From Ochotona curzoniae (taxonomy: Eukaryota; Chordata; Mammalia; Lagomorpha; Ochotonidae): 64,000 bases of DNA. Below are positions 58,300 through 64,000 of this stretch, in pieces. The notes beneath the pieces were generated by a model. It did no database searches. It was not told the origin of the DNA and saw only the letters and a program-made list of their open reading frames with translations. The stretch lies in the NCBI RefSeq assembly GCF_017591425.1, contig NW_024466599.1:76922501-76986500 (forward strand), given 5' to 3'. A program made the position numbers and the translations under genes. Position 1 is the stretch's first letter. Each line of letters starts with the position of its first letter.

Positions 58300-58660
58300 A
58301 CCTATTGCCTGTTAGGTGTAAAGGATACCCAGACCTATTTTGACCCATAGGGTGCCACAGTCTGCATTATTTTCCCTATGGGACCAGTGCAATGCACTGA
58401 GCTGGACGTGATTTTGTTCCCAGCTCAGCACATGCGCAGAGCATTTGCCATCCTGTTCAAAATGGCACCTGCTATGCAACTGGTGGAATATGGGATCTGC
58501 TGGCTGTCATATCAAGGGACTATCTGGGTCTATTTTGGATTGACCCTGTAGTTTGCCACGTTGGTGCAATGCACTGAGCCAGAAATGAATTTTTTCCCAG
58601 CTCCGTGAATTCGCAGTCCTGTCCCACAACCTTTGGTTTCCTACACAAAACTGCGCCCTA
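58300..58660 (-). promoter_or_regulatory. L1 5' UTR tandem monomers (two)
   Basis: GTGCAATGCACTGAGC begins at 58387 and again at 58564, 177 bases apart. Around both, GACCTATTTTG/GTCTATTTTG, TTGTTCCCAGCTC/TTTTCCCAGCTC and CACATGCGCAG/TGAATTCGCAG recur in the same order. In rodent L1s such monomers are promoter units; the same role here is inference. They stop at the LTR boundary near 58675, so more units may have been lost or displaced by the retroviral insertion. Confidence 0.6.
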
Positions 58661-58682
58661 TTAGGCTCTGGTGGGTTTGGTC

Positions 58683-59056
58683 TGTAAGATCCACCCTGCT
58701 TCCTGCATAGCCTGTTTATGATCTACTGCTGCATCACTGTTCCTGTTCAAATCAAACAAATTAGCAGGATGGGCAGTTCTTTGCCTTGGTTCACATGCTG
58801 AGTTCCTGTTGAAGGCCCCTTCCTGTTGGGGGCACTGACAATTTCCTGCCCTGTGATTGGCCCTTTGCCCTGATTGGTCTGCCTTGGTTATCTTTAAGCT
58901 GATTGGACAGGTTTGACAGATAAGTGGGGGTCTTGGCGGGGGAGGGGCGTCAGCATAATGGACATTAACGGTTTTTAACAGAAGATCTGAATAAAAGCGC
59001 CTCAGAGGCTCTCTCAAGTGTCGGGTGATTTCTTCCGTGGGACGGGAGGACACCCA
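58683..59056 (+). mobile_element. Endogenous retrovirus 5' LTR
   Basis: The LTR is recognised by its relation to downstream parts. Three inverted CCAAT words (ATTGG at 58856, 58873 and 58902) and a GC-rich GGCGGGGGAGGGGCG patch (58936) mark a U3 promoter. AATAAA at 58990 is the poly(A) signal, and the R-U5 segment (58981-59056) is repeated at 59566-59641. The right edge ends near CACCCA (59056). The TG start at about 58683 is a guess, since the second LTR lacks U3. Confidence 0.75.
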
Positions 59057-59061
59057 ATAAC

Positions 59062-59079
59062 TGGTGCTATGACTCGGAT
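59062..59079 (+). other. Retroviral primer-binding site, tRNA-His type
   Basis: TGGTGCTATGACTCGGAT lies six bases after the LTR end. The 3' end of mammalian tRNA-His would pair with TGGTGCCGTGACTCGGAT; the only differences are C-to-T and G-to-A at one former CpG, the usual methylation decay. This identifies the insertion as a retrovirus primed by tRNA-His and fixes the LTR boundary. Confidence 0.82.
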
Positions 59080-59111
59080 AGAAATCAGCTGGTGAACGCC
59101 AGGAAGGTAAG

Positions 59112-59210
59112 CTGAGCAGATCGCTCAGGGAGCTGCTTACAGCGGGAATTAGTTTACAACTGAGCTTTTTGCTCAGGAAGCCGCACTAGGCGGGGATGTG
59201 CACTGTGCAC
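59112..59210 (+). other. Leader hairpins and GTGCAC palindromes (possible packaging/dimer region)
   Basis: Two small hairpins share the stem CTGAGC/GCTCAG: 59112-59128 with loop AGATC, and 59160-59176 with loop TTTTT. Each is followed by GGGAGCTGC or GGAAGCCGC. Then GTGCAC appears twice around one T (59198-59210). Self-complementary six-base loops of this kind serve as dimer initiation sites in other retroviruses; this role is inferred. A splice-donor-like AAG|GTAAGC has its GT at 59107. Confidence 0.5.
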
Positions 59211-59213
59211 GAC

Positions 59214-59467
59214 AAGTTCGCGGGTCTAGCGACCAGTCAAGTTCGAGGGTTAACGACCATTCAAGCTCAGGCTTAGCGACCATTCAGGCTCGTGGTCTAG
59301 TGGCCATTCAGGTTCATTCAAGTTCGTGTTCTAGCGACCAGTCACGATCGCGTTAACCGCCCATTCAGGTTCGGGGTTTACGGCCCATTCAGGTTCACGG
59401 TTAATGGTTAACGATCAATCAATTTAGCGATTTAATGATCGGCCAAGTTTGCAGGTTAGCGACAATC
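59214..59467 (+). repeat. About ten 23-27-bp tandem repeats in the retroviral leader
   Basis: Consecutive units, each close to A(A/G)GTTCG.GGT.TA.CGACCATTC, start at 59214, 59239, 59263, 59286, 59320, 59344, 59367, 59391, 59417 and 59441, with a 10-base partial unit at 59310. CpGs are frequent (TTCG, GCGA, ACGA), unlike nearly all other DNA in the window. The array lies between the primer site and the Gag start, where packaging signals or an enhancer-like repeat could lie. Confidence 0.88.
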
Positions 59468-59482
59468 AGAGGTGTTAGAGAT

Positions 59483-59565
59483 ATGGGCAATTTAACTTCT
59501 TCAGTGCACATGCAGCCTTTATTGCAGAAACGGCTGACGGTGCTGTTGTTTTTGCAAACTGTGCA
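59483..59565 (+). pseudogene. Retroviral gag, first codons only
   Basis: An ATG at 59483, just after the leader array, opens with Met-Gly-Asn-Leu-Thr-Ser-Ser. Glycine at position 2 with a small residue at 6 is the N-myristoylation pattern of retroviral matrix proteins, which targets Gag to the membrane. Only some 20-27 codons can belong to gag, because R-U5 LTR sequence follows at 59566. The rest of gag and all of pro, pol and env are absent. Not functional. Confidence 0.6.
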
Positions 59566-59641
59566 GAAGATCCGAATAAAAGAGCCTGGGAGACTCTCTC
59601 AAGTGTCTCGTGATTTCTTCCGCAGGACAGGAGGGCCCCCG
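59566..59641 (+). mobile_element. Endogenous retrovirus 3' LTR, R-U5 piece
   Basis: It repeats 58981-59056 with about 80-85 percent identity by eye: AGAAGATCCGAATAAAAG, CTCTCTCAAGTGTC and GTGATTTCTTCCG are shared. The poly(A) signal is at 59575. U3 is almost wholly missing, so one deletion removed everything from early gag into the 3' LTR. Confidence 0.82.
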
Positions 59642-59699
59642 ATACTTCCCACCTGGCTGCTGGTGGAGCTCTAGCTGCTGGTGCAGCTCAGTCTGCCAC

Positions 59700-61960
59700 T
59701 CTCTGACTGCCACTGGATTATCTGGTCACTGTAATACCACACCGTTGTCCCTGCTGCTTCCTCGTGTCTGCCTGGTCTGGCTTTATTTTCCTGTAAATAT
59801 TTCTTTTTTGTTTGGTTTGAATTTACATTGTACTCTTACTAGGAGATTTTGTGCCCTAAAATGTTTACATAAGTATGACTGTCATCCTTTTATTTTCTGT
59901 GTGTAGAACATCCTTAAGAATAATTTGTTAGGCTGAACAAACTGTTATAATTTTTAAAATTTCTGTTTCATTTGAAAAGGTTTTATTTCACCTTCACATA
60001 TAAATGAGAACTACCATGTGCAATAATCCGGGCTGACAGAATTGTTTCTTATTTTTCCTTTTAGAACTTACCATATGTCTTTTTAGTCTACCCTATGAAG
60101 TTTCTGATGCCAAAAACAGCTATTAGTTTGACGTGGGGACACTGAAGAGAATTTGATATTGATCTTGTGTAAATTTTAGAATATTGTGTTTCTCTTTTAC
60201 TGCTGAAAATTTGAATATAATGTTTTCTGGTAAAGATCTTTCATGATCATTTTTATTAGGAGTTTGATATACATGTAGGTCCTTGTATTGATCCAAATTA
60301 GAGGAGTTTACTGGTGTTATCTCCCCAAATACGCCTTCTATTTCATTCTCTTTCAACACCTTCATTCTAGCCCACATGTCCTTCTGTCTCAGCAGGCCTG
60401 CTGCTAAGGCTTTCCACTCTATTTTCTATTTGATATGTTGAATTATTAATTTCTAAGATGATTTCTTTTCAACATCCCTATCTCCTGAAAAAAAATTTCC
60501 ATATTTGGATTTTTCTTGCATTTGTCTTTGAACAGTCTTGATTGTTTTTCTGAACTCCTTTTCAAACGTTTTATCAACTTCTCAGTCTTCACATTCTAAT
60601 ATTGAAGTGTTCCTGTGTTCCTTTGTGGGGATCATATTGTTTTTTTATTAATGTTTCTTGTATTTCTGTATTTGATTGTAGGCATTTGTAGAAACTTGCT
60701 GGTTTTCTCCTTTGATGATTTCTACCTTTGACGTATGCCTCTGTAGCTTAATGGAGTGTTTTCTTCTTTACTTGATATCGAGAGACATGTGCTGGATAGG
60801 GTTGGAGAATTCAGATCAATGTATGAGGGTGGAGCAAGAGTCCAGTGTGAACCCCAAGTTAGACATGGTCTATCTGTATTGTCAGAGTGGGGACTGCATG
60901 GTCACATCAGTGGGTGTAATCACAGCCTTACAGACTCCCAACCAAGGGGATCGATGCCTTAGTTTAACTCATTCATTGTGGCTACACTCTCTCGCCTTGT
61001 AGGCACATGAAGTACATAGAGGATATGTGCATCACTCAGTGTAATTGTGACATCGTCCACATACCCATCACAGTCCCTTGAGGAAGCCAGTGCTCTAAAG
61101 CCAGACACAGTGACTGCCCAGCGACCCAGCTATACTTTCTGCACTACCATGCACAGAACTCCTATACTCATTATATGTACGGCCCCCAAAGTCACAGGCT
61201 AAAGGGAATCAACACTCACCTCAATGGATCTGCCATGTACACACACACACATACACACACACACACACAGCGAGAGAGAGAGAAAGAGAGAGACAGCATC
61301 CTCAGATCCAGCTGCCTGTCTCTTACGTTACCTTGCCTAGGATTGAGTAGCAGGAAGAGGAACATCCCACAATCCTACAGAGGAGCCTAGTTCCCTGCCA
61401 ATCCTCACGGACAGACTCGAGGTTAGTGGGGTTCATTTCTCCTCCCAGTACAGTCCCTCCACAGCCTCCTCATAAAGTGGCACTGGCTCCCTGCTAGCTG
61501 CCAGGCACCCTTGTAAGGTAGTACACAGAAAGAATGTGCTCTCCCCTCACAAGGTTAGATGGGCACCCTGTGTTCTGCTCGCCCTCCAGGTCAGATGCAA
61601 AGGCAGCGTGGTCCACAAGGCTGGCCCCTAGGTGGTATCATCAGTAACAAGAACTGTCACAGACTCCTAGCACAGCACTGTCAGGAGATGACACTCCCCC
61701 AACCCCCAGCTGTAATAGTCAACGGTGATGCCTCCACTCACTACTGTGTGTTAGTGCATCCACACTACCCCACGCCTTCTCTCTTCTTTCTATGGAATTT
61801 CCACTGGGAATTTCCCTGCAACTCTCCTCTGGGAATGCTTTCCCTCCATTTTTTCTCTGATTTCTTTCCATGGTCAAAATCAGCACATCTTTTCCCTATG
61901 CTGTCTTTCTGGATTCTCAAATAAATCACTTTCCCTTTCACACTTTTCTTTGTTATAATT
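59700..61960 (-). mobile_element. Old antisense L1/HAL1-like sequence
   Basis: 59960-60620 on the minus strand has the flavour of L1-family ORF1: complement of TTTCTGATGCCAAAAACAGC (60100), TTCATTCTAGCCCACATGTC (60361) and CATTTGTCTTTGAACAGTC (60520), the last resembling the ORF1 coiled-coil region. 60620-61950 would then be its 5' UTR. No ORF2 sequence lies on the 3' side (59700-59950), which would suit a half-L1 element, but divergence makes this uncertain. The segment holds no intact frame. Confidence 0.35.
61239..61295 (+). repeat. (AC)n followed by (AG)n microsatellite
   Basis: About 15 AC units with one T interruption, then CGAGAGAGAGAGAAAGAGAG. A compound repeat, likely length-variable. 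Confidence 0.97.
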
Positions 61961-61986
61961 AGCTATATTTATTTATTGATTCTTTG

Positions 61987-62321
61987 TTTTTTTTTTAAAG
62001 ATTTATTTTTATTATTTTTTTCATTGGAAAGGCGGATATACAGAGAGGAGAGACAGAGAGGAAGATCTTCCATCCGATGATTCACTCCCCAAGTGAGCGC
62101 AACGGCCAATGCTATGCCAATCCGAAGCCAGGAGCCTCTTCCGGGTCTCCCACGCGGGTGCAGGTTCCCAAAGCTTTGGGCCGTCCTTGACTGCTTTCCC
62201 AGGCCACAGGCAGGGAGCTGGAAGGGAAGCGGGGCTGCCGGGATTAGAACCGGCGCCCATATGGGATCCCGGGCGTGCAAGGCGAGGACCTTTAACCACT
62301 TGCGCCACCGCGCCGGGCCCA
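61987..62321 (-). mobile_element. Youngest-looking C-type SINE, perfect 16-bp duplication
   Basis: ATTTATTGATTCTTTG stands unchanged at 61971-61986 and 62322-62337. Nearly all CpGs of the family are retained: CCACGCGGGTGC, AACCGGCGCCCATATGGGAT and CCACCGCGCCGGGCCC. The B box (complement of GGGATTAGAACC at 62239) and the young head are intact, so polymerase III transcription from the element could be possible in principle. Confidence 0.97.
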
Positions 62322-62399
62322 ATTTATTGATTCTTTGTAAATGTTTGTATTTATTGTAATGGTCTAGCACTCTGCTAAGTAAGGATATCAGTACATGGC

Positions 62400-62577
62400 A
62401 AGAAGAAAAGAAAAGAAGAGAAGAAAAGAAAAGAAGAGAAGAGAAGAGAAGAGAAGAGAAGAGAAGAGAAGAGAAGAGAAGAGAAAAGAAAAGAAAAGAA
62501 AAGAAAAGAAAAGAAAAGAAAAGAAAAGAAAAGAAAAGAAAAGAAAAGAAAAGAAAAGAAAAAGAAAAGAGGAAAAA
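62400..62577 (+). repeat. 178-bp polypurine tract, (GAGAA)n then (AAAAG)n
   Basis: Every base is A or G. The first part alternates AAAAG and AGAAG, the middle is pure (AGAAG)n at about 62430-62482, and the last part is pure (AAAAG)n. Long mirror-symmetric purine runs can form triplex (H-) DNA and are prone to length change. Frames reading FLFFS or EKRK through it are meaningless. Confidence 0.98.
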
Positions 62578-62689
62578 CCCAAGCAAACAAAACAACAAAA
62601 AACCCAAACCTAATTAAAAAAGGGTGGGGGGTAGCGAACAAAAAACCTGCTTTTTCTCAAGAATCTAGCCATAGCTGTCCACGTTCATC

Positions 62690-62965
62690 ATATCCCAGAC
62701 TGCCACTCTTACACCTGCAGATTGCATTTTTTGTGTATTCTGTTTACCAGTTATCACATATCAGAGAAAGAAAATGATGTTTGTCTCTTTGGCCCTGGCT
62801 TATTTCACTGAACATAATGATTTCCAATTGAATCCAGGCAGTTGCCAAAAACAAGATTTTATTTTTTGTTGTGCCTGAGTAATATTCTTCCCTAGGGCAC
62901 ATGTACTACACTTTTCATGCCCTTTATCTGTGGATGGGCAGAAAAGTCAGGCAATTAACCATCAC
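62690..62965 (-). mobile_element. Old L1 3' end
   Basis: On the + strand, CTGGCTTATTTCACTGAACA (62796), TTGAATCCAGGCAGTTGCC (62828), GAGTAATATTCTTCCCTAGG (62877) and TCTGTGGATGGGCAGAAAAG (62928) form the standard antisense reading of an L1 ORF2 end. Strongly decayed. Confidence 0.78.
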
Positions 62966-64000
62966 TTCAAATGCTTTGATAATACCAATAGTAGCAAGAG
63001 AATACAAAGCATGGATTATCCTAGAAACTATGGTATGTTTAAAGCCATTGTGCAAAATTCATAATTATTAAAGTGCGAATCCTATGATTCAGAAGTTTCT
63101 TTCCTACGGCCTATTCAAACACACATATGTTATGTGTAAAAAGAGGTATGTCAAAAGGGTGATCTATGCTGACCACAAAACATGGTGTGCTTAAAATGAA
63201 GTGCATTGACCTAAATATGCAAAACTAAAAAGCTGACAGTACGTAATATTGTTCCTGTGCTACAAAGATGCCTGCACTGAGAATCGCATAGAAAGGCAGC
63301 TAGTTATTCCCTGGGTCTGTGCCCATGCAAATAGATCTACAGAGACAAAAGCCTTGAAGAATCCAGAATCTGTCACATTATTCAGCTTTGAGAGAGGTTG
63401 TAGTCAGAAAAAGCTCAGGGGTTGCAGAGCAAGTACAACAGTATGCAAATCAGCTTTGAAATCGGGAGAGAAGAGCAGTGGATAGGGAGGTTTTAAAGAC
63501 ACCTGTCGCCAAGTTGAGACTCACCGGAGACAGGAACTGAAAAATCAGGCAGACACTGTCAGCAACTGGTTCTTACAGGCCAAATAACTGTTCTTTCCCT
63601 GCACTGAAGGTAAAGAGGGAAAGCTGGCGTCATTAATGTCTGGTTTGCAGGTTGGTAGGTGAATAGTCATCCAGTGCTTCAGTGTTATTGATGAGAAAGA
63701 AGCCGGTGAACACGAAGTAAGAAAGTTTGGACGAATTGAAAAGCAACCTACAGAGACTGGGACGCATAGAAGCTTTGCTGAGTACTGCTGAGGACCAACT
63801 GCATTGATATAGATCATGAGTTATTAATCACTGCAATTCGATCGCCTATTTGGCTTTAACCTTATCAATTTGGAAAGAGAGCTTCTGATATGAAAATTCA
63901 TCCGGATTTGGAGATTTTTCCAGCCCAGTAAGGCAAGGGAATTGGAAACACTGATATGGGAATGTGGTCCATCATTCCTGAGTCTGCCTGCTTCCTGGTG
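62966..64000. other. Unassigned sequence to window end
   Basis: No gene or repeat family recognised. 63785-63925 (TTATTAATCACTGCAATTCGATCGCC, first 20 bases quoted in spirit at 63821) has CpG-bearing, TAAT-containing texture and could be the edge of another conserved block cut by the window. Confidence 0.35.

Larger units (their letters stand above)
56530..58665 (-). mobile_element. L1 copy with promoter-like 5' end, ORF1, and ORF2 body deleted
   Basis: In minus-strand order: 5' UTR with at least two related monomers (58665 to about 58300), further 5' UTR to about 57900, ORF1 (57900 to 57150), an ORF2 start stub (about 57150 to 57080), and then directly the 3' UTR (57080 to about 56530: complement of CTCCATTACACGGTTACTAT at 56772 and of ATTGTTAAGACATAGTAAAC at 56674). 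About 3.5 kb of ORF2 expected in a full L1 is missing. The junction matches the one in the 43-45 kb copy: both pass from 'gactRgattt..aacaa..' of the endonuclease start to 'acYaacaaaaatYagcRgaaact' of the 3' UTR. Confidence 0.75.

Noticed and set aside
58661..59053. 130-codon minus-strand frame in the LTR
   Set aside because: Antisense to the retroviral LTR. A related peptide appears at 59519-59713 only because the LTR R-U5 is repeated there.
59214..59467. CRISPR-like array (regular 24-bp repeats)
   Set aside because: Repeats are contiguous with no unique spacers, lie in a mammalian retroviral leader and vary in sequence. Not a CRISPR array.
61969..62607. 212-codon minus-strand frame with a Phe/Leu/Ser-rich start
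   Set aside because: It reads through the polypurine tract and then the young SINE; both are non-coding.

Overview
This window is mammalian genomic DNA with no recognisable protein-coding gene. I see no exon series, no processed gene copy and no structural RNA gene. Its most frequent component is a tRNA-derived SINE with the layout of the lagomorph C-repeat: a tRNA-like head with a GGTTCTAATCC B box, a body of about 300 bp, and an end of the type CCTTTCCAATAAAAATAAAT. Rabbit C-repeats as I remember them end differently (closer to CTTTCAAATAAATAAAT), so I favour a pika (Ochotona) over a rabbit or hare. That choice is inference; the lagomorph assignment is firmer.

Layout. 0-10 kb: SINEs of several ages in old L1 debris, split by a large minus-strand element made of degenerate tandem repeats (1571-4370). 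10-22 kb: three more copies of that composite repeat family (10.1, 12.8 and 19.8 kb), a probable conserved non-coding block at 11.4-12.1 kb, and an L1 3' end at 14.6 kb. 22-32 kb: old L1 3' ends, a second candidate conserved block (26.2-26.9 kb), microsatellites and an LTR fragment. 32-35 kb: the largest composite copy. 35-43 kb: mostly unique sequence with a nest of three SINEs (37.8-38.8 kb) and a solitary MaLR-like LTR (41.4 kb). 43-45 kb: an L1 bounded by a 15-bp target-site duplication, with an inverted 5' half and a later SINE inside it. 48-51 kb: an L1 ORF2 remnant and two SINEs with clear duplications. 51-54 kb: unique sequence with a third candidate conserved block. 54-64 kb: opposing L1 pieces, including an L1 copy with promoter-like monomers but almost no ORF2, then a gutted endogenous retrovirus (58.7-59.6 kb) with a tRNA-His-type primer site and a 24-bp tandem-repeat leader, an old antisense L1/HAL1-like stretch, a fresh SINE and a long polypurine tract.

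How the parts work together: nothing here looks like a cooperating gene set. The shared logic is L1 retrotransposition. L1-type poly(A) tails and target duplications mark the SINEs and probably the composite repeats. The points most worth following are (1) the poly(A)-tailed composite repeats with a two-level tandem array, (2) two L1 copies that share the same ORF2-deletion junction, and (3) the retroviral leader with paired hairpins and a tandem array. Boundaries of old repeats are approximate, by eye, with no library search.
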